From: Acidimicrobiales bacterium
GTDB lineage: Bacteria; Actinomycetota; Acidimicrobiia; Acidimicrobiales; Acidimicrobilacustridaceae
Assembly (NCBI GenBank): GCA_023261915.1
Contig: JALRFT010000096.1
Span: 1 to 9,831 of the forward strand
DNA length: 9,831 bases
Direction of reading: 5' to 3'
A program made the position numbers and the translations under genes. Below, piece after piece: positions 1 through 6,081 of the stretch; the stretch's first letter is position 1; every line of letters starts with the position of its first letter. The notes under the pieces are model-generated. The model was given only the letters and a program-made list of their open reading frames with translations. It was not told where the DNA came from and ran no database searches.

Positions 1-1314
1 GGGAGTACGAACGGATTCTCCGTCGACTGAGATGATGACGTCACCCAAACTGATCCCGGCGTTCTCCGCCGCCGAGTCAGCAACGATCTCGGTGACAAAG
101 ACACCTTCGTCCACGGTCACCCCGTACTCGTCGCGGGTGGCGCCAAGGAGGTCTTCGACGCTGACCATGGACACGCCAAGGAAGGCTTGGTCTCCACGGA
201 TACTTCCGCCACCAGCCGAGATCTCATCGATCAGTGGCTTGATGGCGTCGATGGCAATGGCGAACCCGATGTTTTGGGCGTCGGAGATGATGGCCGTATT
301 GATCCCCACCACCTCGCCGCGGGCGTTGAGCAGTGGACCACCAGAATTTCCGGGATTGATGGCGGCGTCGGTCTGGATGAGGTTCTCGAGTACGAGACCG
401 TTCTGAGCCTGGATGACACGGTCCTTGGCCGACACGATGCCTTCGGTGACACTCGGTGTCCCGCCGAGGTCGAGGGCATTGCCGATGGCCACGACGGTGT
501 CCCCCACCCGGACGTCAGCCGAATTGCCCAGCTCGGCCGGAACGACCTCAGGCGGATCGACCATCGCCATGAGGGCTACATCATCTTCGGGGGAACTCCC
601 GACCAGCACGGCCTCGCGGGTCTCACCGTCGAACAAGGTGACCTCCGCCGAGGTTGAGTTCCCGATCACGTGGGCGTTGGTCAACACCAGACCGTCACTA
701 GAGATGATGACGCCTGATCCAGCGCCCCCGTAGACGCCACCGCTGTTCGGACTCGCACCGGTGCGAATGGAAACGACCGACGGTTGTGCCTTGGTTAGCA
801 GTGAGGCGATGTTGAGATTTCCGTCCTCGAAGGCGAGTGGCGCCTCAACGATGCGCTCGATGACACGTTCACCGCCTTGACTCCGCGTGACGAGAAGTGC
901 AGAGCCCGCGCCGAGCAGCGCTGCGAGGAGAGCGACGACAAAGACAGTGAGAAGGCCAGGTCCCCGACGGTCGGGGGATGTGGGGGGAGGTGTTCCCGGT
1001 CCCGCAGGCGGACCCCAGCCTGGCTGCGTCTGCGGAGTCGGCGGGATCACGGGAGGGGCACCGGGAGGTGTGGGCCAAGACGCCGTTGCGGCGGGGGCCG
1101 GGGTGGGCGGAACGGGCACCGTCGGGGCTCCGACTCGGGTCGGAGCGGCCGAACCCGTCAACCAGTCGGGAGTGTCCGCACTGTCGGCCGCAGCTGGCCG
1201 CCACGGCGGGGTGGGTTCTCCCGCGGTCGGGCGCTCGGGGACGGTGGGAGGGCCGCTCGGGGCTTCCGCCCACGTCCGTGGCCGGGGTTCACCGTCCGAG
1301 CCTGCGTTGTCCAT
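1..1314 (-). CDS. HtrA/DegP-family membrane-anchored serine protease (S1C) with PDZ domain, 3' end cut off
   Basis: An envelope quality-control protease that would degrade misfolded proteins outside the membrane. The 438 visible residues read in order: a Pro/Ala/Thr-rich, probably disordered cytoplasmic region (1-118), one membrane helix (about 120-143), a trypsin-like domain, then the start of a PDZ domain (about 355 onward) that runs off the left edge. The catalytic triad is complete: His215 in TNAHV, Asp245 in EDDVAL and Ser324 in INPGNSGGPL, with spacing as in DegP. The ATG at 1314 is chosen because GGGAGG lies 7 nt upstream and no better start exists. The architecture (cytoplasmic tail, single helix, protease, PDZ) matches actinobacterial HtrA/PepD proteins, but which paralogue it represents cannot be told. 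It is divergent from the WhiB-like gene at 1494, with 179 bp between starts. The function class is near certain; the missing part is the PDZ C-terminus. Confidence 0.95.
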   Translation of the reverse strand, partial: MDNAGSDGEPRPRTWAEAPSGPPTVPERPTAGEPTPPWRPAAADSADTPDWLTGSAAPTRVGAPTVPVPPTPAPAATASWPTPPGAPPVIPPTPQTQPGWGPPAGPGTPPPTSPDRRGPGLLTVFVVALLAALLGAGSALLVTRSQGGERVIERIVEAPLAFEDGNLNIASLLTKAQPSVVSIRTGASPNSGGVYGGAGSGVIISSDGLVLTNAHVIGNSTSAEVTLFDGETREAVLVGSSPEDDVALMAMVDPPEVVPAELGNSADVRVGDTVVAIGNALDLGGTPSVTEGIVSAKDRVIQAQNGLVLENLIQTDAAINPGNSGGPLLNARGEVVGINTAIISDAQNIGFAIAIDAIKPLIDEISAGGGSIRGDQAFLGVSMVSVEDLLGATRDEYGVTVDEGVFVTEIVADSAAENAGISLGDVIISVDGESVRTP

Positions 1315-1481
1315 CTGCCAACCTCCCTGCGGCCCGGCTGCGCCCTTAGCGGTCCGAGCGATCGTGCCCCTGAGCGTACCCACGGTCACGCCCTCTGCGC
1401 GGTCGCCCGCTAGCATCGGGAGAGGATTGGTACCGGTGCGGGTAGCCAACCGGACCGTCTCAACCAGGGCACCGGCCCGAC

Positions 1482-1487
1482 GGAGGA
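1482..1487 (+). promoter_or_regulatory. Shine-Dalgarno for the WhiB-like gene
   Basis: GGAGGA sits 6 nt before the GTG at 1494 and decides that start. No convincing -35/-10 pair is seen in the 179-bp gap up to the divergent protease gene. TAGCAT at 1411-1416 could be a -10 box, but it has no recognisable -35 at normal spacing. Confidence 0.75.
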
Positions 1488-1493
1488 CGCGCT

Positions 1494-1754
1494 GTGGAAC
1501 AGGACTGGATGGCGGAGGGCAACTGCCGCTTCGAGCCGCCCGCCACCTTCTTCCCCAGTGACGGCGTCGGGGTTGAGGTCGCCAAGCGCATCTGTGCGAC
1601 CTGCCCGGTCAAGGAACCATGTCTCGAGTACGCCCTCGAGTACCGCATCGACCACGGCGTGTGGGGCGGTACGTCAGAGCGCCAGCGCCGACGCATACTC
1701 CGCAAGCGGGGCCACGCCGACCCAAACGACGTCATCGAACCGCTCGGAATCTGA
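1494..1754 (+). CDS. WhiB-family iron-sulfur transcriptional regulator (86 aa)
   Basis: A small actinobacterial regulator expected to bind a [4Fe-4S] cluster and to act through the principal sigma factor and/or DNA. The four cluster cysteines are present as C11-x22-C34-x2-C37-x5-C43. They are followed by the family's GVWGG turn (residues 55-59) and a basic C-terminal tail (SERQRRRILRKRG). The length is typical of the family. The GTG start at 1494 is supported by GGAGGA at 1482-1487 with a 6-nt spacer. It stands alone, divergent from the HtrA-type protease and convergent with tatA. The subclass is unclear: it is not the WhiB/WhmD type found at 2917 and it lacks the AT-hook expected of WhiB7, so no symbol is given. 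Target genes cannot be inferred from the sequence. Confidence 0.93.
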   Translation: MEQDWMAEGNCRFEPPATFFPSDGVGVEVAKRICATCPVKEPCLEYALEYRIDHGVWGGTSERQRRRILRKRGHADPNDVIEPLGI

Positions 1755-1768
1755 CGTCCGACAGCACA

Positions 1769-1789
1769 CTGCGACACGACGTGTCGCAG
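1769..1789. terminator. Hairpin between convergent WhiB-like gene and tatA
   Basis: A perfect inverted repeat with 9-bp arms (CTGCGACAC / GTGTCGCAG) and a 3-nt loop. It lies 15 nt after the WhiB-like stop and 12 nt from the tatA stop. Being symmetric, it can fold in both transcripts, so it is read as a bidirectional terminator. There is no T-run on either side, which is common for terminator-like hairpins in high-GC actinobacteria. Confidence 0.65.
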
Positions 1790-1800
1790 GTCAACCGGCC

Positions 1801-1995
1801 TCAGGAAGCAGGCTTGTCACCCGTCGGAGAAGACTCGGAGTCCTCGGGACCGCCGTCGATACCCTTCTTGAACTCCTTCTGCGCCTGGCCGAGCGAGCGA
1901 GCCAGCTTCGGCAACTGCGTGCCACCGAACAGGAGGAGGGCAATGAGGAGAATCACGAGCAACTCGGGACCACCAAGAGCAATGGCGAGGGTCAT
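1801..1995 (-). CDS. tatA: TatA/E-type twin-arginine translocase pore subunit (64 aa)
   Basis: A membrane protein of the Tat pathway, which exports folded proteins carrying twin-arginine signals. It oligomerises around TatC to form the passage. The sequence has the TatA plan: a short periplasmic N-terminus, a hydrophobic helix (about residues 10-24, ELLVILLIALLLFGG) ending in the FG hinge, an amphipathic helix with LPKLARSLGQAQKEFKKGI (about 28-46), and a short acidic/polar tail. At 64 aa it fits TatA/TatE better than TatB. The ATG at 1995 is preferred because it precedes the membrane helix by the usual few residues and lies 7 nt after a -10-like TACACT, so the mRNA may be leaderless; no Shine-Dalgarno is visible. 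tatC is not in the window. The gene is divergent from the formiminotransferase gene, with 56 bp between starts. Confidence 0.92.
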   Translation of the reverse strand: MTLAIALGGPELLVILLIALLLFGGTQLPKLARSLGQAQKEFKKGIDGGPEDSESSPTGDKPAS

Positions 1996-2002
1996 GTGTG
2001 CG

Positions 2003-2032
2003 AGTGTAGTGGGACTGGCCCGAAACTGACAG
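2003..2032 (-). promoter_or_regulatory. Putative leaderless promoter of tatA
   Basis: Reading the minus strand, CTGTCA (2032-2027, 4 of 6 to TTGACA) is followed 18 nt later by TACACT (2008-2003). The -10 box ends 7 nt before the tatA ATG, so transcription would begin at or within a base or two of the start codon. This is pattern recognition only; no transcript data were available. Confidence 0.5.
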
Positions 2033-2051
2033 AGGCACCGTGTGACTGCGG

Positions 2052-2870
2052 ATGAGGGAGCTTCCGGTGCTCGAGTGTGTCGTGAACATCAGCGAGGGAA
2101 AGGACGAGGATGTCCTCGCCGCACTGCGGGACGCCTGCGGCCCCGACCTCTTGGACCTGCACTGTGACCCCGACCACAACCGGTCGGTGTTCACCCTTGT
2201 CGGCGAGATGGCGCCCCGTCGCCTGGCGCAAGCAGCCGTAGCGACCCTTGATCTCAACGAGCACGAGGGCGTCCATCCCCGCCTCGGGATCGTGGATGTC
2301 GTGCCGTTCATTTCCCTCGATGGCATTGAGACCGATGCGGTACGGGCCCGCGACGCCTTTGCCAAATGGGCCGGGGAGACGCTGACCCTGCCGTGTTTCA
2401 CCTACGGCGATCATCGCTCCCTCCCCGAGGTGCGGCGCGAGGCGTTCAATGGTCTTGCGCCCGATACCGGGCCGAACTCTCCTCATCCGACGGCGGGCGC
2501 CTGCGCCGTAGGAGCGCGTCCACTACTCGTCGCCTACAACGTCTGGCTACCGGGGACCTGCCTCGAGGTCGCCCGGGAGGTTGCCCGCTCGATCCGCCAG
2601 CCGGGTCTGCGGGCACTGGGCCTGCGAGTCGGAGACCGCACTCAGGTCTCCATGAATCTGACCGAGCCGGCAAACCTCGGTCCAGAGCAGGCCTTTGACC
2701 TCGTGGCCGGACTCGCCACAGACCATGGCTGTGCGGTGCAGGGGGCTGAACTCGTCGGGCTCATACCCGCGACGGTTCTCCACACCATTTCCCCGGACCG
2801 CTGGGAGGAACTCGACCTCGGCGAGGAATGCACCATCGAGTGGCGGATCGCTCACCGGTCGCCGAACTGA
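2052..2870 (+). CDS. ftcD: Formiminotransferase-domain protein (glutamate formimidoyltransferase-like, 272 aa)
   Basis: By family, this enzyme moves the formimino group of N-formiminoglutamate to tetrahydrofolate at the end of histidine breakdown, or runs a related folate one-carbon transfer. The N-terminal subdomain is well marked: ECVVNISEGKD (residues 8-18), DPDHNRSVFTLVG (39-51) and HEGVHPRLGIVDVVPF (71-86). His75 aligns with the catalytic His82 of mammalian FTCD. The C-terminal subdomain is recognisable from QVSMNL and the later AELVGLIP. At 272 aa it is shorter than the roughly 325-residue formiminotransferase part of mammalian FTCD, and there is no cyclodeaminase domain. No other histidine-degradation gene lies nearby, so the physiological substrate is uncertain. 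The ATG at 2052 is the only start giving the full N-terminal motif, since the frame is closed just upstream (TGA 2043-2045). Its Shine-Dalgarno is weak. Confidence 0.85.
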   Translation: MRELPVLECVVNISEGKDEDVLAALRDACGPDLLDLHCDPDHNRSVFTLVGEMAPRRLAQAAVATLDLNEHEGVHPRLGIVDVVPFISLDGIETDAVRARDAFAKWAGETLTLPCFTYGDHRSLPEVRREAFNGLAPDTGPNSPHPTAGACAVGARPLLVAYNVWLPGTCLEVAREVARSIRQPGLRALGLRVGDRTQVSMNLTEPANLGPEQAFDLVAGLATDHGCAVQGAELVGLIPATVLHTISPDRWEELDLGEECTIEWRIAHRSPN

Positions 2871-2896
2871 GTCGGGGACGCCTCGGCGAACCCGAC
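2871..2896. terminator. Hairpin between convergent ftcD and whiB
   Basis: Starting directly after the ftcD stop, GTCGGG (2871-2876) pairs with CCCGAC (2891-2896). Inside this, after a 2x2 internal loop, CGC (2879-2881) pairs with GCG (2886-2888) around a CTCG loop. It sits between two convergent genes (whiB ends at 2917) and is read as a shared terminator. No U-tract follows. Confidence 0.55.
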
Positions 2897-2916
2897 GTAG
2901 CTCCAGCCCTATTGGA

Positions 2917-3192
2917 TCAGGCAGTCGCCTCAGCGGCACGGGCGAGGGCTCGCTGCCGGCGGATCCGACGACGCTCCCGCTCGCTCATGCCACCCCAGAT
3001 GCCGAACTTCTCACCGTTGGCCAAGGCGTACTCCAGGCAGTCGTCACGAACGACGCAGCCGCGGCACACCTCCTTGGCTTCCCGGGTCGAAGCTCCCCGC
3101 TCGGGGAAGAACAGGTCGGGGTCAACCCCGAGACAGTTGGCCAGGTCCTGCCACGAACTCTCCTCGACAACCTCGATGGATGCAGCCCGCAT
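2917..3192 (-). CDS. whiB: WhiB/WhmD-type developmental regulator (91 aa)
   Basis: Orthologue-like to Streptomyces WhiB and mycobacterial WhmD (WhiB2). These are Fe-S proteins that act with WhiA in Streptomyces to switch on cell-division genes and that affect septation in mycobacteria. Cluster cysteines are C20-x22-C43-x2-C46-x5-C52. Diagnostic for this subclass, as I recall the Streptomyces protein, are FFPERGASTREAKEVC (residues 28-43) and EKFGIWGGMSERERRRIRR (61-79). The frame is open further upstream to 3315, but the ATG at 3192 is chosen. It has GAGGAGG with a 6-nt spacer, and the 91-aa product matches family length, whereas the extra 41 residues would be Arg/Pro/Cys-rich and unlike the family. 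It is convergent with ftcD and divergent from the ABC operon. Its leader may be long, since the likely promoter elements are 130 bp or more upstream. Confidence 0.93.
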   Translation of the reverse strand: MRAASIEVVEESSWQDLANCLGVDPDLFFPERGASTREAKEVCRGCVVRDDCLEYALANGEKFGIWGGMSERERRRIRRQRALARAAEATA

Positions 3193-3198
3193 TTCCAG

Positions 3199-3205
3199 CC
3201 TCCTC
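3199..3205 (-). promoter_or_regulatory. Shine-Dalgarno for whiB
   Basis: On the minus strand GAGGAGG lies 6 nt before the ATG at 3192. It is the strongest ribosome-binding site in the window and settles the short start over the upstream in-frame alternative at 3315. Confidence 0.8.
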
Positions 3206-3323
3206 GTCGCCGCCGGGCAGGTGCCGGGACCCCCGCACAACCCGTGCCGAGCCCTGAACTGCCGAAGCAACCCCCCGGGCCAGCGACGGGCAGGAGCACA
3301 AGGCCGGACTGCCACGACGATGG

Positions 3324-3333
3324 TGTAATTACA
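3324..3333. promoter_or_regulatory. AT-rich perfect palindrome TGTAATTACA upstream of whiB
   Basis: A 10-bp perfect palindrome in the otherwise GC-rich gap between divergent whiB and the ABC operon. On the minus strand it contains TGTAAT, 5 of 6 to a -10 box, so it may overlap a whiB promoter that would give a leader of roughly 130 nt. It could equally be an operator half of a larger site. No matching -35 is clear. Confidence 0.4.
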
Positions 3334-3345
3334 ACAACGTGATCA

Positions 3346-3362
3346 TGGCCCCACTGGGGCCA
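3346..3362. promoter_or_regulatory. 17-bp inverted repeat, candidate operator
   Basis: TGGCCCC-ACT-GGGGCCA has perfect 7-bp arms and a 3-nt centre. It sits 12 bp from the TGTAATTACA palindrome in the whiB/ABC divergent gap. It has no T-run and faces two gene starts, so an operator is likelier than a terminator. The binding protein is unknown. Confidence 0.4.
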
Positions 3363-3409
3363 GAAATGCAAGAAATTCCCTGATTTATTGGCCTGAATCC
3401 TCGGCCCAC

Positions 3410-3418
3410 TTATCCACA
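3410..3418 (+). promoter_or_regulatory. Perfect DnaA box TTATCCACA
   Basis: An exact match to the 9-mer DnaA box consensus TTATNCACA, 37 bp before the ABC ATPase start and just upstream of where its -35 region would be. Only one full-consensus copy was found, so this is not a replication origin. It may be a DnaA-regulated promoter, a titration site, or chance. Confidence 0.5.
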
Positions 3419-3443
3419 GGTCCGCACCGATCGCCAGGCCCGA

Positions 3444-3449
3444 TAGCGT
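3444..3449 (+). promoter_or_regulatory. -10-like box of the ABC operon, leaderless geometry
   Basis: TAGCGT fits TANNNT and ends 6 nt before the GTG at 3456, with no Shine-Dalgarno between them. A leaderless transcript is inferred. The -35 region near 3421-3426 is not close to consensus. Confidence 0.4.
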
Positions 3450-3455
3450 CCGGGC

Positions 3456-4460
3456 GTGCCTGTCGCCGTTGAGACCCACGACCTGAGGAAAGCGTTCGGA
3501 TCCACCCAAGCCCTCAATGGGGTCGACCTTGAAGTTCCGCGGGCGACGGTCCTCGGGCTTCTTGGACCCAACGGTGCGGGTAAGACCACCGCCGTGCGCA
3601 TCCTCACCACCCTGCTGCAGCCTGATGGTGGCACTGCGCTGATCGATGGGATCAACGTGGTTGAGGATCCCCGTGCGGTGCGACAGCGGATTGGTCTCAC
3701 CGGACAATACGCAGCCGTCGACGAACGCCTCACCGGTTCAGAGAACCTCCAACACATCGGCCGACTGTTCCGGCTCGGTAGCACCGAGGCCCGCCTGCGC
3801 GCCGACGAGTTGCTCGCACAGTTCGATCTGACCGAGGCCGCCGACCGGGTCGTCAAGGGGTACTCCGGCGGCATGCGGCGACGGCTCGACATCGCCATGA
3901 GCCTGATCTCGCGTCCATCGGTCCTCTTTCTCGACGAGCCGACCACCGGACTCGATCCACGGAGCCGACTCGGCATGTGGGACCTCATTGAGGGTCTCGT
4001 CCGTGATGGAACCACGACCGTGCTGACCACCCAGTACCTCGATGAGGCCGAGCGTCTCGCTGACCAGATCGCCGTGATCGATCAGGGTGTTGTGATCGCC
4101 CGGGGCACCGCTGCCGAGTTGAAGGCCCAAATCGGTGGGGCGCGTCTCACGGTCACGGGCGCTTCCCCTGCAGACCTTGACGCCATGGCCACCGCCCTCG
4201 GGAGCCTGCCAATGGTGATCGGTGCGACCGAGATGGATCCGATCACCCGCTCGGTGACCGTGACCGTGACGTCGGCGGAGGGTGTGGTGCCCGCCGTCGT
4301 TCGGACTCTCGATAGCGCAGGGGTTGAGATCGCCGATGTCGACGTCGCCGGTCCGACCCTCGATGACGTGTTCCTGCAGCTCACCGGCCGGTCCACGGCC
4401 GACCCGGACGACGCCGACGGGGTCGCAGCTGCTCCGGCGAAGAGGAAGGGACGGAAGTGA
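3456..4460 (+). CDS. ABC transporter ATP-binding protein, DrrA-type (334 aa)
   Basis: The ATPase half of an ABC-2 exporter of the daunorubicin-resistance (DrrA) type, working at the cytoplasmic face with the permease encoded next. All nucleotide-binding motifs are present: Walker A GPNGAGKTT (37-45), Q-loop Gln84, signature YSGGMRRRLDIA (136-147) and Walker B VLFLDEP (156-162) followed by TTGLDP. The switch position is Gln193 in LTTQYLDEAE, where most ABC ATPases have His; this substitution is common in the DrrA branch. The C-terminal 110 residues carry the DrrA-type accessory region ending in a TLDDVFLQLTGR motif and a basic tail. The GTG at 3456 gives the usual N-terminus (AVETHDLRKAFG). 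The substrate cannot be read from sequence; lipids, antibiotics and other hydrophobic compounds are all known for the family. Confidence 0.93.
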   Translation: MPVAVETHDLRKAFGSTQALNGVDLEVPRATVLGLLGPNGAGKTTAVRILTTLLQPDGGTALIDGINVVEDPRAVRQRIGLTGQYAAVDERLTGSENLQHIGRLFRLGSTEARLRADELLAQFDLTEAADRVVKGYSGGMRRRLDIAMSLISRPSVLFLDEPTTGLDPRSRLGMWDLIEGLVRDGTTTVLTTQYLDEAERLADQIAVIDQGVVIARGTAAELKAQIGGARLTVTGASPADLDAMATALGSLPMVIGATEMDPITRSVTVTVTSAEGVVPAVVRTLDSAGVEIADVDVAGPTLDDVFLQLTGRSTADPDDADGVAAAPAKRKGRK

Positions 4461-5281
4461 CCGCAACGACCGAGACGATGGAGCCGGCGGCAGCCGCTCC
4501 CCTGCCGACTGGAGTCCTGTGGATCTGGCGGGATAGTTGGACCGAGGCAACCCGACACCTGCGCGCCGTACCCCGCAACCCCGAACTACTCGTCTTCGCC
4601 ACCATCCAGCCCGTCATGTTCGTGCTGTTGTTCGTCTACGTGTTCGGCGGTGCCATTGCCACGCCGGGGTACTCGAACTACGAGCAGTACCTGATCCCTG
4701 GCATCGTGGCCCAGACCGTGGTGTTCGGCAGCGCCTTCACCGGTGTGGGACTTGCCGACGATCTCAGCAAGGGCATGATCGACCGCCTGCGATCCCTCCC
4801 CATGTACCAACCAGCCGTCCTCATCGGCCGAACGCTGTCGGATCTGGCCCGCAACGTGGTGGCGTTCGTCGTGATGATGATCGTGGCCTTTCTCGTCGGG
4901 TTCCGGGTTGAGGGCTCGTGGCTGGCGGCGCTGGGCGCCACGGCGCTGCTCCTCGGCTTCAGTTACGCCTTCAGTTGGATTCAGGCACTCATTGGACTGT
5001 CCGTGAGTTCCGTCGAGGCCGCCAACTCGGCCGGGTTCATCTGGATGTTCCCGCTGACATTCGTCTCCTCGGCGTTTGTTCCGACTGCGTCGATGCCGTC
5101 GTGGCTGGCGGCCATCGCCAACGCCAACCCGTTCACAAAGCTGACGAACGCTGCCCGGGCCTTGTTCAACGGCCAGGACCCCGGTAGCGACGTCTGGCAG
5201 GCCGTGGCGTGGGCGGTTGGTATCACGGTGGTCTTCGCCTTCCTCGCCGCCCGCAAGTTCGCTCGTTCGGCATCCCGCTAG
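4457..5281 (+). CDS. ABC-2 type exporter permease, DrrB-like (274 aa)
   Basis: Membrane partner of the preceding ATPase. The GTG at 4457 overlaps the ATPase stop in GTGA, and GGAAGGG lies just upstream, so the two are translationally coupled. After a cytoplasmic N-terminus there are six hydrophobic segments at about residues 44-65, 80-100, 130-150, 155-180, 193-210 and 247-266, the standard ABC2_membrane topology. The loop with DDLSKGMIDRLRSLPM (101-116) between helices 2 and 3 is the coupling-helix region conserved in DrrB-type permeases, and NPFT follows helix 5. Length is normal for the family. It forms an efflux pump with the ATPase, presumably as a heterotetramer; the substrate is unknown. 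Confidence 0.92.
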   Translation: MTATTETMEPAAAAPLPTGVLWIWRDSWTEATRHLRAVPRNPELLVFATIQPVMFVLLFVYVFGGAIATPGYSNYEQYLIPGIVAQTVVFGSAFTGVGLADDLSKGMIDRLRSLPMYQPAVLIGRTLSDLARNVVAFVVMMIVAFLVGFRVEGSWLAALGATALLLGFSYAFSWIQALIGLSVSSVEAANSAGFIWMFPLTFVSSAFVPTASMPSWLAAIANANPFTKLTNAARALFNGQDPGSDVWQAVAWAVGITVVFAFLAARKFARSASR

Positions 5282-5293
5282 ATCGGCAGCAGT

Positions 5294-6058
5294 TTGTTCG
5301 GGTCCACTCGTCACCGACATCGTCGAGAAATCCTCGGGGCCGGGTTCACCGACTCGTGGCGGTCGGTACTCAGCACCCACATGGCCCATTGGGATTTGCT
5401 CAACGACGACGAACAGCAACGTCTCGGCCAGCGGGCGATTGATCTGTTCGTCAATGTGCGATGGGAGGCAGCCAACGGCTTCTCGTTGAGCGACGAGATG
5501 ACCATGCTGATCGCCGCCGAGGCTTCGCTCATCGCCCTTGAGCGACCGGCAGACTCGTTCCGCAACGTGCACGCCGTGGTCGTCCACCCCACCACGATGG
5601 TCATGCGGGGCCAGCACTCACAGGTGGCGGGCGTCGCCAGTGACGACCCCATCGCCATCATCGGTCAGGCCGACCCGACCGGTCCGGTACTGATTGCCTG
5701 GGATGCCGCCACCCATCAGGCCCGGCACCCCGAGGAGGGCAACAACGTGGTCTTCCACGAGTTCGCCCACAAACTCGACATGCTCATCGGTATCGCCAAC
5801 GGCACACCCCCGATGCGTGACGTCGATCAGGAGCAACGATGGGTCGGAGCCTGCACCGGTGCGTATGAACGGGTCGTGGAGGGCCGGAGCAAGGCGCTGC
5901 GAAGTTATGCCGGGGTCAACCCCGCCGAGTTCTTCGCCGTCGCTACCGAGGTGTTCTTCGACACGCCGATGCTGCTCACTTCACACGAACCCGACCTCTA
6001 CGCCGTTCTCGCTGACTGGTACGGCCAGGACCCAGCCGCCCGAGTGCCACGAACCTGA
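5294..6058 (+). CDS. mtfA: MtfA-like zinc-dependent peptidase, family M90 (254 aa)
   Basis: A soluble metallopeptidase related to E. coli MtfA, the Mlc-titrating aminopeptidase. The zinc motif HEFAHKLD is at residues 155-162 (His155, Glu156, His159). NPAEFFAVATEVFF contains Glu212, the likely third zinc ligand. The N-terminal WRSVLSTHMAHWDLLNDDEQ aligns with the start of MtfA. This helps pick the start: the internal ATG at 5381 would cut that region, so the TTG at 5294 is preferred, 12 nt after the permease TAG and in the same frame, probably by coupled reinitiation. No good Shine-Dalgarno is visible, so the exact start is unsure. Actinobacteria lack the E. coli Mlc system as such, so its regulatory role here is not known. 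It is the third gene of the ABC operon and converges on the VWA gene. Confidence 0.85.
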   Translation: MFGSTRHRHRREILGAGFTDSWRSVLSTHMAHWDLLNDDEQQRLGQRAIDLFVNVRWEAANGFSLSDEMTMLIAAEASLIALERPADSFRNVHAVVVHPTTMVMRGQHSQVAGVASDDPIAIIGQADPTGPVLIAWDAATHQARHPEEGNNVVFHEFAHKLDMLIGIANGTPPMRDVDQEQRWVGACTGAYERVVEGRSKALRSYAGVNPAEFFAVATEVFFDTPMLLTSHEPDLYAVLADWYGQDPAARVPRT

Positions 6059-6074
6059 CGGGCACTGTGGCCCG
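6059..6074. terminator. Short GC hairpin between convergent peptidase and VWA genes
   Basis: CGGGC (6059-6063) and GCCCG (6070-6074) are perfect 5-bp arms around a 6-nt loop, beginning directly after the peptidase TGA and ending 7 nt from the VWA gene stop. It is a plausible weak bidirectional terminator without a U-tract. Confidence 0.4.
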
Positions 6075-6081
6075 ACGGCAC

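Noticed and set aside
877..1561. Plus-strand ORFs of up to 224 codons over the start of the protease gene and its upstream gap
   Set aside because: They mirror the Pro-rich N-terminal coding region of the protease, and the WhiB-like gene with its own ribosome-binding site already accounts for the right part.
3193..3315. N-terminal extension of whiB to an in-frame start at 3315
   Set aside because: The added residues do not resemble WhiB proteins, and a near-ideal Shine-Dalgarno directs the ATG at 3192.
4586..5617. 343-codon minus-strand ORF across the permease and peptidase
   Set aside because: Antisense to two well-supported genes; His/Glu/Arg-rich composition typical of a shadow frame.
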